29,258 bases of DNA, taken from positions 1 to 29,258 of the forward strand of contig DATHHS010000295.1 in NCBI GenBank assembly GCA_035317085.1. Direction: 5' to 3'. Position 1 is the stretch's first letter; each line of letters opens with the position of its first letter. Shown here piece after piece: positions 16,163 to 22,978 of the stretch. Made by a program: the position numbers and the translations under genes. The notes beneath the pieces were generated by a model. The model ran no database searches, was not told the DNA's origin, and was given only the letters and a program-made list of their open reading frames with translations. Source of the stretch: VBDM01 sp035317085. GTDB lineage: Bacteria; Pseudomonadota; Gammaproteobacteria; Burkholderiales; SG8-39.

Positions 16163-16499
16163 ACGTCACTTAACTTATGCCAGAAGTTCTCACCCGTCAA
16201 ACTACCGGGACCCGCTGCGAGTCGAAATTCGCGAGCATCTGCGCACCCTGCCAATCGAAACGTCTCCGTGTCGGTGTGTCGCCATTACTGTAATCGCTGC
16301 AGGTAGGGCATGCAACCTCAAACGTGTCGGCAGAACAAAGGGTTGACCTTTCGCCGAGGTACTTGACGGCGCCGCTCAAAGCGCGTAAAAGGCTTCCCTG
16401 TGTTTGTCCTCCATGCGGTTTGCAGGCTTCAAATCCCTCTGCTGCTGAAGTACAGGCATAGTTTGAAAGTCTCTCAGTTTTGAAATTCAGGAAGGGTCT
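16163..16499. other. Divergent clpS-csp intergenic region
   Basis: A 337-base gap with no convincing gene. It holds a possible clpS promoter at 16172-16200 (-) and a better one for the cold-shock gene at 16363-16391 (+). A 154-codon minus-strand frame crossing it also runs through the whole cold-shock gene and is not credible. Confidence 0.6.
16363..16391 (+). promoter_or_regulatory. Putative cold-shock gene promoter with ~100-nt leader
   Basis: TTGACG at 16363-16368 and TAAAAG at 16386-16391 are separated by exactly 17 bp. The predicted start near 16398 gives a 5' leader of about 100 nt before the ATG at 16500, the size expected of cold-shock mRNAs that use leader structure for temperature control. 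The ribosome-binding site is AGGAAGG shortly before the start. Confidence 0.48.
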
Positions 16500-16706
16500 A
16501 TGCCTACAGGTACGGTTAAGTGGTTCAATGATGCTAAGGGTTATGGCTTTATAACTCCGGACGACGGCGGCGAGGATCTGTTCGCACATTTCTCCGCGAT
16601 TCAGATGAGCGGTTTCAAGACGCTCAAGGAAGGACAGAAGGTCCAGTTCGAAGTTACGCAAGGCCCGAAAGGCAAGCAGGCTTCGAATATTCAGGCAGCG
16701 AGCTGA
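16500..16706 (+). CDS. Cold-shock protein (CspA family)
   Basis: A 68-residue single cold-shock domain that binds single-stranded RNA/DNA and melts RNA structure. The N-terminal GTVKWFNDAKGYGFIT contains the RNP1-type aromatic patch, and DLFAHFSAI is RNP2. The remaining strands (EGQKVQFEV, GPKGKQASNIQ) complete the five-stranded barrel. The length is typical of stand-alone Csp proteins. Bacteria usually carry several paralogues and the sequence alone does not say which one this is, so no letter is assigned. It is monocistronic, between clpS (divergent) and icd (convergent), with a GC-rich hairpin just after the stop. Confidence 0.96.
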   Translation: MPTGTVKWFNDAKGYGFITPDDGGEDLFAHFSAIQMSGFKTLKEGQKVQFEVTQGPKGKQASNIQAAS

Positions 16707-16720
16707 CGCTCGCGGCCCGC

Positions 16721-16741
16721 TCGGGCGGCAGTACCGCCCGA
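16721..16741. terminator. GC-rich hairpin between csp and icd
   Basis: TCGGGCGG (16721-16728) pairs perfectly with CCGCCCGA (16734-16741) around a five-base loop, 15 bases after the cold-shock gene's stop. No T tract follows on either strand, so it is a weak intrinsic terminator or a 3' stabilising stem. Confidence 0.5.
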
Positions 16742-16870
16742 CGTTGCAAGTCCCCCTTCGATTTCGGCCTCGGGCAGCGGGGCCCGGAACGCTTTTATCT
16801 TCAGAGCGAAGAAAAGGCTCTCTGGCCCGGAGATCATTCGGCCCTGCGCGCCTGCCTCAGCCTTGCGTCG

Positions 16871-18085
16871 TCAGCGAACGCGACGCTTGAGTTCGCCGTC
16901 CACTGCGTTCAAGAACTCGTCGGTGCTGAGGAACGGATAATCCGCGCGGATCAAGGCGGCGAGGTCCTTGGTCATCTTGCCGGATTCGACCACGTCAACG
17001 CAGACTTTTTCCAGCGTCTCGGCAAACTTGACCACGTCGGGTGTGCTGTCCATGCGGCCACGAAATATCAGCCCGCGAGTCCAAGCGAAGATTGAGGCGA
17101 TCGGGTTGGTCGAAGTGGGTTTGCCTTGCTGGTGCATCCGGTAGTGCCGCGTCACCGTGCCGTGCGCGGCTTCGGCCTCGACCGTCTTGCCGTCGGGGGA
17201 CATCAATACCGAAGTCATGAGCCCGAGCGACCCGTAGCCCTGCGCTACGGTGTCGGACTGCACATCGCCATCGTAGTTCTTGCAGGCCCATAGATAGCCG
17301 CCGTTCCACTTGAGGCAGGCTGCCACCATATCGTCGATCAGCCGGTGCTCGTACGTGAGGTCCGCGGCGTCGAACTGCTTCTTGAACTCGGCGTCGAAAA
17401 TCTCCTGGAACAGGTTCTTGAAACGCCCGTCGTAAGTCTTGAGGATGGTGTTCTTGCTCGATAGGTACATCGGATAGTTGCGTTGCAGTGCGAAGTTGAA
17501 GCAGGCGCGCGCGAAGCCTTTGATCGAATCATCCAGGTTGAACATCGCCAGGGTGACACCCGCCCCGGGCGCCTTGAACACTTCGCGCTCGATCGTGGCG
17601 CCGCCGCCTTCCGGCTGGAAGCTGAGCCTGATTGTGCCGGGGCCATCAAACTTGATTTCGGTGGCACGATACTGGTCGCCGAAACCGTGTCGGGCGACTA
17701 CCACAGGCTTGTTCCAATGCGGCACAATGCGCGGCACGTTTTTGAAAATGATGGGCTCGCGGAAAATCGTACCGTCGAGAATGTTTCGGATCGTGCCGTT
17801 CGGGCTGCGCCACATCTGCTTCAGCTTGAATTCCTTGACGCGTCCCTCGTCGGGAGTAATGGTCGCGCATTTCACCGCAACGCCGTACTTTCGCGTGGCG
17901 TTCGCTGCGTCGATAGTGATCTGATCATTGGTCCGGTCTCTCTCCTCGACGCCCAAATCGTAATACTTCAGGTCAACGTCCAGATAAGGAAGGACCAACT
18001 TTTCACGAATCGTCCTCCAGATGATTCGCGTCATCTCGTCGCCGTCCATCTCGACTACCGGGTTTTTGACCTTTATTTTTCTCAC
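16871..18085 (-). CDS. icd: NADP-dependent isocitrate dehydrogenase (eukaryote-like dimeric type)
   Basis: A 404-residue TCA-cycle enzyme converting isocitrate to 2-oxoglutarate. The sequence is of the ~400-residue homodimeric class shared with eukaryotic NADP-IDH, not the E. coli Icd class. Landmarks are the N-terminal VEMDGDEMTRIIW, the substrate loop MWRSPNGTIRNILDGT, the clasp and active-site stretch LSSKNTILKTYDGRFK, the metal-binding KNYDGDVQSD, and the cofactor segment EAAHGTVTRHYR, whose basic residues fit NADP. The C-terminus is intact. It is transcribed alone and convergently with the cold-shock gene. About 200 bases separate it from the next plus-strand gene; CATAAT at 18188-18183 on the minus strand might be its -10, without a good -35. 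Confidence 0.96.
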   Translation of the reverse strand: MRKIKVKNPVVEMDGDEMTRIIWRTIREKLVLPYLDVDLKYYDLGVEERDRTNDQITIDAANATRKYGVAVKCATITPDEGRVKEFKLKQMWRSPNGTIRNILDGTIFREPIIFKNVPRIVPHWNKPVVVARHGFGDQYRATEIKFDGPGTIRLSFQPEGGGATIEREVFKAPGAGVTLAMFNLDDSIKGFARACFNFALQRNYPMYLSSKNTILKTYDGRFKNLFQEIFDAEFKKQFDAADLTYEHRLIDDMVAACLKWNGGYLWACKNYDGDVQSDTVAQGYGSLGLMTSVLMSPDGKTVEAEAAHGTVTRHYRMHQQGKPTSTNPIASIFAWTRGLIFRGRMDSTPDVVKFAETLEKVCVDVVESGKMTKDLAALIRADYPFLSTDEFLNAVDGELKRRVR

Positions 18086-18289
18086 GGAGTGCTCCTGCGG
18101 TTCGCTGGAAAGGGTATCGGTGGCGCGGTCCCTGCAAATCTACTGCAGCCGCGAAAAAACGGGGCGCTGATTGGGCGGTATTATGGCGAATCGCCGGGCG
18201 GATCCCCTGGGCGATGTGGCGCTGCGGACGCTGCCTTCATGAACACCGGAGGCCGCGCCGCAGTCCGTGGATTCTTGTAAAAGACGGCC

Positions 18290-18484
18290 ATGAAAATCCT
18301 TGCAGCTACGCTCGCTTGCCTCGCAATTCTCTTCATGAGCGGTATTGTCGCCGCGCAGAAAGCTCCAATACCCTCCGACAACCGCGGTGCTGTACCCGAT
18401 GCGACGAGCGGGGTACCCAAACCGGAGGTAAGCAGGAAGAAGGCAAAGGCCCCCAAGAAGAGGAAGAGCAGAAGAGCTTATTAG
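18290..18484 (+). CDS. Small exported protein with Lys/Arg-rich tail
   Basis: A 64-residue predicted protein of unknown function. The N-terminal 22 residues form a convincing signal peptide (MKILAATLACLAILF, then GIVAA-Q). The mature part is about 40 residues: a Pro/Asp/Ser-containing middle and a strongly basic end (RKKAKAPKKRKSRR). No cysteines or known motif are seen in the mature chain. The Shine-Dalgarno is weak (AAGACGG). CCTCGGG-T-CCCGAGG at 18519-18533 downstream is a perfect hairpin but lacks a T tract. I accept it as a gene because of the signal peptide and the lack of any competing frame. Confidence 0.55.
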   Translation: MKILAATLACLAILFMSGIVAAQKAPIPSDNRGAVPDATSGVPKPEVSRKKAKAPKKRKSRRAY

Positions 18485-18662
18485 TCTATTGATTTTGCTA
18501 ACTAAAATGGATTTTATTCCTCGGGTCCCGAGGGCTCGCCGTCAGGGTGTTCGCGCAATGTCAACTGAATGTCAACCTTCGGGCGGCCAGGGCGTTACTG
18601 GGGGAGACTGGTTCCGCAAGGACCGGTCGCAACCTGATTCTTAACTTCACGGAGAAGAAAAC

Positions 18663-18860
18663 ATGAGGAAGCTGATTTCCATCCTGGTCGCTGCGGTTTT
18701 TGCCGTTTCGAGTGGCGCGGCTCTGGCCGCGTCCCACGCCGGCGCCCAGCCGATGAAGGACGACAGCAAGAAGTCTGAAATGAAGAAGGGCGATAAGAAG
18801 AGCGACAAAAAGGCCAAGAAAGCCAAGAAGGACGCCAAGAAGGATGAAATGAAGAAGTAG
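18663..18860 (+). CDS. Small Lys/Asp-rich exported protein
   Basis: A 65-residue predicted protein. Residues 1-23 are a standard signal peptide (MRKLISILVAAVFAVSSGAA, cleavage near ALAA-S). The mature chain is low complexity, built almost entirely from Lys, Asp, Ala, Met and Ser (KSEMKKGDKK, KKAKKAKKD, ending DEMKK). It resembles the MxKDx-repeat-type small periplasmic proteins of betaproteobacteria, but the repeat is not regular, so I do not claim that family. CACGGAGAAG precedes the ATG at a good distance, and a strong terminator follows, so it should be a monocistronic, possibly abundant, product. Function is unknown. Confidence 0.7.
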   Translation: MRKLISILVAAVFAVSSGAALAASHAGAQPMKDDSKKSEMKKGDKKSDKKAKKAKKDAKKDEMKK

Positions 18861-18878
18861 TTGTCTCTCGACTAAGTC

Positions 18879-18910
18879 AGGGCAGGGCTCCATCCCCTGC
18901 CTTTTTTTTT
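18879..18910 (+). terminator. Strong rho-independent terminator
   Basis: GGCAGGG (18881-18887) pairs with CCCTGCC (18895-18901), followed by nine T residues, 20 bases after the Lys-rich gene's stop. This is a textbook intrinsic terminator. Confidence 0.93.
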
Positions 18911-18931
18911 CGCCACTCGCGAAAATCCAGC

Positions 18932-19375
18932 GTGAAAAAGAGAAGTTTTCCGTTCCTTGTCATCGCCGCATGGATCGCCGCGAACGTTGCGTTCGCGCAA
19001 CTGCCGGCCCTGGAGCTTTCGGCCGGCATTCACTTGATCCGCTCCGAGGTCACTTACACCTTCGAGACGCGGGCGCGGGGACTCATGTTTCGCAAGTATC
19101 TTGGCCCGAACGAGGGGATGCTTTTCGTGTTCCCACAAGCTGAAGTTCAGTGCATGTGGATGAAGAATACCTTGATCCCGCTATCGGTGGCCTTTATCGA
19201 CGAAAAAGGAAGAATCGTCAGTATTTCGAACATGCAGCCGCAAACCGAAGTTTCTCATTGCGCAACAGCTCCGGCAAAGTACGCATTGGAAATGTCCGGA
19301 GGCTGGTTCGCGACAAAGGGCATCAAGTCCGGCACCACAATCCAGGGACTCGACAAGGCTCCCGCCGCGCGCTAG
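18932..19375 (+). CDS. DUF192 domain exported protein
   Basis: A 147-residue protein with an N-terminal signal peptide (basic KKR, hydrophobic core, cleavage near residue 22 after AFA). The rest is a complete DUF192 domain: TRARGLMFRKYL, the NEGMLFVFP turn, the CMWMKNTLIPLSVAFID motif and an ISNMQPQTE segment, ending GGWFATKGIKSG. The family is widespread in exported form in proteobacteria and has no proven activity. The start is GTG at 18932, chosen because it gives a complete signal peptide. A strong terminator precedes the gene, so it probably has its own promoter in the short gap, though none is clear. A bidirectional terminator follows it. Confidence 0.88.
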   Translation: MKKRSFPFLVIAAWIAANVAFAQLPALELSAGIHLIRSEVTYTFETRARGLMFRKYLGPNEGMLFVFPQAEVQCMWMKNTLIPLSVAFIDEKGRIVSISNMQPQTEVSHCATAPAKYALEMSGGWFATKGIKSGTTIQGLDKAPAAR

Positions 19376-19388
19376 CGGGCAATACGTG

Positions 19389-19426
19389 AAAAAGCCGGCT
19401 GGCAGCGTGCCCGCCGGCTTTTTTTT
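19389..19426. terminator. Bidirectional rho-independent terminator
   Basis: AAAAAGCCGGC (19389-19399) pairs with GCCGGCTTTTT (19413-19423), loop 13 bases. T runs follow in both directions. It closes the DUF192 gene (+) and the PuuD-like gene (-), whose stop is at 19437. Confidence 0.92.
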
Positions 19427-19436
19427 ATCTCTGTCT

Positions 19437-19925
19437 TTATCCGAAGTACAGAGCGCTATGCGCGCCCGCAGCCATGAAGTACAGCAACGGGATAGACAAC
19501 ATCGTATTGGTGCGCGAGGCGAGAAAGGCGATGCGGCGCGCCTTGTTCTTCTCCTCGTCGGTCGCCGGTACAATGCCCAGGATCTTTTTCTGGTTGGGCC
19601 AGATAAGACCCCAGACATTCAAAAGCATGATGGTGCCCAGCCAAGCGCCGAGGCCGATTGCCATGTGCGATTTATGCAGCAGGAAGGCTGCGCCGAAGTT
19701 CGAACCGAGGAGCGCGGCACCGGCCAGCCAAGTGACGACCGCCGCCCAGCGGAACCAAAATAGCGCGCGCGGCATGATGTGCTTGCTGATGCCGGCGGCA
19801 GTGCCGTCGGCCGCTGCCGCTTTTGCCGCTGCGACGTTGACGAAGTTGAAGTAGTAGAGCAGACCGATCCACATCACACCGGCCATGAAGTGGATCCAAC
19901 GCGAGATTGCAGGTACCCAATCCAT
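19437..19925 (-). CDS. PuuD-like (urate hydroxylase N-terminal type) membrane protein
   Basis: A 162-residue integral membrane protein with four predicted transmembrane segments at about 7-28, 55-75, 88-109 and 140-160. It resembles the membrane domain of PuuD, the cytochrome c-fused urate hydroxylase, with WIHFMAGVMWIGLLYYFNFVN at the start in recognisable form and His12, His49, His84 and His87 as possible heme or metal ligands. It lacks the C-terminal cytochrome domain of true PuuD, and no purine catabolic gene is nearby, so urate oxidation should not be assumed. Proteins of this type are often mislabelled NusG. GGAGG lies just before the ATG, inside the end of the 32-codon gene upstream. 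Confidence 0.75.
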   Translation of the reverse strand: MDWVPAISRWIHFMAGVMWIGLLYYFNFVNVAAAKAAAADGTAAGISKHIMPRALFWFRWAAVVTWLAGAALLGSNFGAAFLLHKSHMAIGLGAWLGTIMLLNVWGLIWPNQKKILGIVPATDEEKNKARRIAFLASRTNTMLSIPLLYFMAAGAHSALYFG

Positions 19926-19926
19926 G

Positions 19927-20025
19927 TCAGCCTCCTAGAGTGTGCGTGACGATCATGTGCAGGGCCAGGGTCAGGATCAGGCCGCAGATGACCGTACCCC
20001 AGAGTGAATCAAGCGGATTTTTCAT
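19927..20025 (-). CDS. 32-residue single-pass membrane miniprotein
   Basis: A very short gene read on the minus strand from ATG 20025 to TGA 19927: MKNPLDSLWGTVICGLIL, then a further hydrophobic stretch TLALHMIV and a short THTLGG end. A transmembrane helix spans about residues 9-26. GGGAG lies seven bases before the ATG. Its stop is one base from the start of the PuuD-like gene, and the Shine-Dalgarno for that gene sits in its last codons, so the two are tightly coupled. No family is recognised. It may be a small subunit or stabiliser of the PuuD-like protein. A weak promoter candidate is TTGCAA (20100-20095) with GAGAAT (20076-20071) on the minus strand. Confidence 0.65.
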   Translation of the reverse strand: MKNPLDSLWGTVICGLILTLALHMIVTHTLGG

Positions 20026-20172
20026 GGTCGTTCTCCCAATGGTAAGGCCGCAGCCTTCGGACCCCGCGGTATTCTCGGTCCAAAGCGAGCCCGATTGCAA
20101 GCGCTCAAAAAAGCGTTAGCGCATTACGGACTGGACCGGCCCGCAACCCACAGGAATTCCGACGATCAGCGC

Positions 20173-21528
20173 CTACCGCGAGCGCTCGACGCGCACATCG
20201 GCGCCGCCTTCGGAAAAAGTGACCTCTAGTGGGTCGCCAGGAGCAACGCTGGTGCTGCGCCGCACGATCCGACCCGAGCGATCCCGAACCACGCTGTAGC
20301 CACGCTCAAGTACTGCCGCCGGATCGAGGTGCGAAAGATTGGCAATCTGGCGGGCGCAATCTGACGCAGCGCGGTCAAGCGTTGTGCGCGCCGCCGCCCG
20401 GAGCCGCGCGACCAACTGTAGCGAGGTCGCCAGAAGCTGCTCGGCGTCGGGCAGTTGCGTCCGGGCTCTTTGCAGGAGCTGAGCCACAGCCCCGCGGCGG
20501 TCCGGCGCAATTCGCCCGGTGGCTTGGACGAGCCTCAAGCGCAACTGGGCCAGCAGTTCGCTCTGAGCGCGCAGTCTCGAGCCAGGGTGAACCAATCCGC
20601 GCGATAAGTGATCGAGATGCTGCGTGCGGCCCTCGATTTCCCGGCGCGCGCGTGCAGCAAGGCGTGCGGCCAGCCTTGAAATGGCGTCAAGCAAGCGGGT
20701 GCGTTCGGGGCTGACTAGTTCGGCGGCCGCAGTCGGCGTGGGCGCGCGCCGGTCGGCGGCGAAATCTGCGATCGTGAAGTCGGACTCGTGCCCGATACCG
20801 GTGACGACCGGGATCGGGCATGCGCGTATCGCACGCGCCACAATTTCCTCGTTGAAAGCCCACAGGTCTTCGATGCTGCCTCCGCCGCGCACGAGCAGCA
20901 AGACGTCGCACCCACCGCGCCGGCCGGCGACTTCGAGCGCTGCCGCGATCCTCTCACCCGCCCCTTCGCCCTGGACCGGCACCGGAAAGACTACGACCCC
21001 AACGGACGGGTTACGCCGATTGAGCGTGGTAAGCACGTCGCGGAGCGCCGCTGCGTCCAGAGACGTAATCACGCCAATCGTGCGCGGATAGGCAGGCAGG
21101 GACCGCTTCGTCTCGCCTTTGAACAGACCCTCCTTTTCGAGCTTGTCACGCAGTCTGAGGAAAGCCTCGAACAGAGCACCGAGTCCGGCGCGGCGCATGG
21201 ATTCGACATTGAGCTGGAAGTCACCCCGCGGCTCGTACAGGGTGACGAGCGCCTGCGCTTCGATTTGCATCCCGTCGCGGGGCTGCCAATCGAGATATTG
21301 ATGTCGCTGCCTGAACATGACACAGCGGACCTGGGCGTATTCGTCCTTTAGGACGAAGTAAGCGTGTCCCGACCTGGCCAAAGTGAAGTTGGATATCTCG
21401 CCCGCGACCCAGAACAGCGGAAAGCGGTGCTCGAGCAGATCCCGAACGCTCCGAGCGAGGGCTGAAACGGTGAGAATCTCCGGGGGAGAGGGCACGGAAA
21501 CCCGCGCCAGTCCTTGTTCTCCGGGCAT
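20173..21528 (-). CDS. xseA: Exodeoxyribonuclease VII large subunit
   Basis: A 451-residue large subunit of the enzyme that degrades single-stranded DNA to acid-soluble oligonucleotides. Residues ~18-110 are the OB-fold nucleic-acid-binding domain (ISNFTLARSGHAYFVLKD). The catalytic domain follows, with RGGGSIEDLWAFNEE at about 214-228 and GHESDFTIADFAADRRAPTP at 246-265. A long Arg/Ala-rich coiled coil (about 275-400) binds the small subunit. The C-terminal LERGYSVVRD segment is intact. Length is near E. coli XseA (456). The small subunit gene xseB is not in the window. The start at 21528 lacks a Shine-Dalgarno, and TAGAAT at 21540-21535 would make the transcript nearly leaderless, so the start is less certain. 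Confidence 0.95.
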   Translation of the reverse strand: MPGEQGLARVSVPSPPEILTVSALARSVRDLLEHRFPLFWVAGEISNFTLARSGHAYFVLKDEYAQVRCVMFRQRHQYLDWQPRDGMQIEAQALVTLYEPRGDFQLNVESMRRAGLGALFEAFLRLRDKLEKEGLFKGETKRSLPAYPRTIGVITSLDAAALRDVLTTLNRRNPSVGVVVFPVPVQGEGAGERIAAALEVAGRRGGCDVLLLVRGGGSIEDLWAFNEEIVARAIRACPIPVVTGIGHESDFTIADFAADRRAPTPTAAAELVSPERTRLLDAISRLAARLAARARREIEGRTQHLDHLSRGLVHPGSRLRAQSELLAQLRLRLVQATGRIAPDRRGAVAQLLQRARTQLPDAEQLLATSLQLVARLRAAARTTLDRAASDCARQIANLSHLDPAAVLERGYSVVRDRSGRIVRRSTSVAPGDPLEVTFSEGGADVRVERSR

Positions 21529-21711
21529 TTGCCGATTCTAACCTATCCACAACGCTGGCTCACCCGATCCAGCTGTCTATGAGGCGTTCAGGCAAAGACC
21601 GAGGGAAACCCTATAACTCTTTGAGCCGGAAGGTGAAAAATGCAAGTTCAAGTTTTCATCACGAGTCGAAAAATCCTTTTGCACGATTCACTTAGGCGTT
21701 CTTTTCCTTGC

Positions 21712-21746
21712 GTATGCACAACCTTATCCACAGTATTTGTGGATAA
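21712..21746. promoter_or_regulatory. Cluster of DnaA boxes
   Basis: GTATGCACA (21712-21720, one mismatch) and TTATCCACA (21724-21732, perfect) point one way; TGTGGATAA (21738-21746, perfect) points the other. The perfect pair forms an inverted repeat around a five-base spacer. Consensus used: TTATNCACA. Possible roles are DnaA control of exbB or xseA, DnaA titration, or part of a replication origin. dnaA, dnaN and gidA are not in the window, which argues against oriC. Confidence 0.6.
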
Positions 21747-21849
21747 AGGCTCGGCAGAGAACTGCTCCTCTTTTGCAATTGTTCGCAAGCAACACCAGCA
21801 GCTTTCCGGGTTTGAGGCAAGGAAGCACATTCTCTTAGAGCACTTTGCC

Positions 21850-21878
21850 TTGCCGAATCTGCAGTCGCAGGCTAAAGT
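21850..21878 (+). promoter_or_regulatory. Putative exbB promoter
   Basis: TTGCCG at 21850-21855 and TAAAGT at 21873-21878 are separated by 17 bp, each matching consensus at four positions. The predicted start near 21885 leaves a leader of about 27 bases with GGAG at 21901-21904. Confidence 0.35.
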
Positions 21879-21911
21879 GTCCGCGTTTTTTGTCTGCCCC
21901 GGAGAACACTG

Positions 21912-22547
21912 TTGTTTGCCATCATCCAGGCCGCAGGTTGGCCGATCTATTTCCTCCTTGCCGTCTCGATCGTCGCAGTAGCGCTCATCATCGAAAGATT
22001 CATCATTCTTCGCAAGGAGAAGGTGGTTCCGGGCGGTCTGCTGGAGAAGGTGCTCACCGTCTACCAGCGACAGGGAGTGAGCGAAGAGATGCTGGAGCGG
22101 CTCTCTGAGGACTCTCCGCTCGGCCAAGTCCTGGCCTCGGGTCTACGCAACTACAAAAGTTCCCGCTACGTGATGAAGGATGCCATCGAGGAAGCCGGGA
22201 GTGCCGTGGCGCACGAGCTCGAGCGCTTCTTGACGACGCTCGGTACCATCGCCACGATCAGTCCGCTGATGGGTTTGTTCGGCACCGTGGTCGGGATGAT
22301 CGAAATCTTCGGTTCGCAGTCGCCTTCCGGGTCCAATCCCCAGGAGCTGGCGCACGGAATTTCCGTGGCGCTCTACAACACCGGGTTCGGCCTGGTGATC
22401 GCTATCCCCGCCATGATTTTCTTCCGGCACTTTCGGGGCAAGGTCGAAGGCTTCGTGGTCGAGATGGAGCAGCAGGCGGCGAAGCTGGTCGACGTGGTCC
22501 ACGGAGAACGTTTCGAATTCCAGCCGCCGCCGCATACTGAGGTATGA
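21912..22547 (+). CDS. exbB: ExbB/TolQ/MotA-family proton channel subunit
   Basis: A 211-residue inner-membrane protein with three transmembrane segments at about 10-32, 107-132 and 150-172. The MotA/TolQ/ExbB signature lies in the second and third (TISPLMGLFGTVVGMIEIF and the GISVALYNTGFGLVIAIPA region). With ExbD it forms the proton-driven motor that energises TonB-dependent outer-membrane transport. I use the TTG at 21912, because GGAG sits seven bases before it and the first transmembrane helix follows directly. exbD overlaps its stop by ATGA. Tol-Pal genes (tolA, tolB, pal) are absent nearby, favouring Exb over Tol. tonB is not adjacent. Confidence 0.9.
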   Translation: MFAIIQAAGWPIYFLLAVSIVAVALIIERFIILRKEKVVPGGLLEKVLTVYQRQGVSEEMLERLSEDSPLGQVLASGLRNYKSSRYVMKDAIEEAGSAVAHELERFLTTLGTIATISPLMGLFGTVVGMIEIFGSQSPSGSNPQELAHGISVALYNTGFGLVIAIPAMIFFRHFRGKVEGFVVEMEQQAAKLVDVVHGERFEFQPPPHTEV

Positions 22548-22960
22548 GGTTCGCCCGCACGCGCAAGGAAGACCCGGAAATCAACCTGATTCCGATGATC
22601 GACGTGTTACTGGTGATCATCATCTTCCTGATGCTCACTACGACCTATTCCAGGTTCGCGGAGCTCAAGATCAATCTGCCTACTGCCGATGCGGAAAAAA
22701 AACTGGAGCAATCCAACGAGATCAACGTGGTGATCAGTGCCGCCGGACAGTACGAGCTGCAACGCAAGCCCATTCAATTCCGGAACGTCGCAAGCCTTGC
22801 CGAAGAGCTCCGCCGTGCTGGTACGGGCATGAAGGACGCAATTGTCGTCATCAACGCCGACAACAATGCCACCCATCAGTCGGTGATCCGCGTCATGGAC
22901 GCGGCGCGCCAGGCGGGCTACGGTCAGGTGGTGTTTGCGGTGGAGCAGGCACCCAAGTAG
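22544..22960 (+). CDS. exbD: ExbD/TolR-family biopolymer transport protein
   Basis: A 138-residue partner of ExbB. It has a short cytoplasmic N-terminus, one transmembrane helix at about 16-34 (INLIPMIDVLLVIIIFLML) with the conserved proton-relay Asp20 (Asp25 in E. coli ExbD), and a periplasmic domain of about 100 residues ending QAGYGQVVFAVEQ. The ATG overlaps the exbB stop, which fits coupled synthesis of the fixed-ratio complex. lpxK begins 18 bases after its stop. Length and layout are standard. Confidence 0.93.
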   Translation: MRFARTRKEDPEINLIPMIDVLLVIIIFLMLTTTYSRFAELKINLPTADAEKKLEQSNEINVVISAAGQYELQRKPIQFRNVASLAEELRRAGTGMKDAIVVINADNNATHQSVIRVMDAARQAGYGQVVFAVEQAPK

Positions 22961-22978
22961 CGCGCGACGCGCGTCCGC

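Larger units (their letters stand above)
21529..21911. other. xseA-exbB intergenic region with DnaA boxes
   Basis: A 383-base gap, visibly richer in A and T than its neighbours, between divergent genes. It holds the DnaA-box cluster at 21712-21746, a one-mismatch box CTATCCACA at 21543-21551 and an exbB promoter candidate at 21850-21878. A 113-codon frame from 21640 has a Shine-Dalgarno-like GGAAGG but runs into exbB out of frame and shows no family features. Confidence 0.6.

Noticed and set aside
16197..16661. A 154-codon minus-strand frame across the clpS-csp gap
   Set aside because: It covers most of the cold-shock gene in antisense; no signal peptide, domain or ribosome-binding site.
17483..18280. 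A 265-codon plus-strand frame opposite icd
   Set aside because: It sits almost entirely opposite the isocitrate dehydrogenase and has no Shine-Dalgarno or motif.
18519..18533. Part of a tRNA (TCGGGTCCCGAGG resembles a T-arm)
   Set aside because: It is just a 7-bp palindrome; no acceptor, D or anticodon arms can be built around it.
20101..20122. Terminator for xseA on the minus strand
   Set aside because: A T run is present, but it falls inside the loop of the only stem (GCGCT/AGCGC), so it is not a proper intrinsic terminator.
21529..21911. Chromosomal replication origin
   Set aside because: DnaA boxes are present, but no dnaA, dnaN, gidA, rpmH or parAB is in the window and no clear AT-rich 13-mer array is seen. 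Kept only as a DnaA-box cluster.
21640..21981. A 113-codon plus-strand frame with GGAAGG just before its ATG
   Set aside because: It crosses the DnaA boxes and runs 70 bases into exbB out of frame. The protein looks like random sequence. The Shine-Dalgarno-like match is noted but not enough.
21648..22127. A 159-codon minus-strand frame in the xseA-exbB gap
   Set aside because: Nearly half overlaps exbB in antisense; many scattered cysteines and no pattern.
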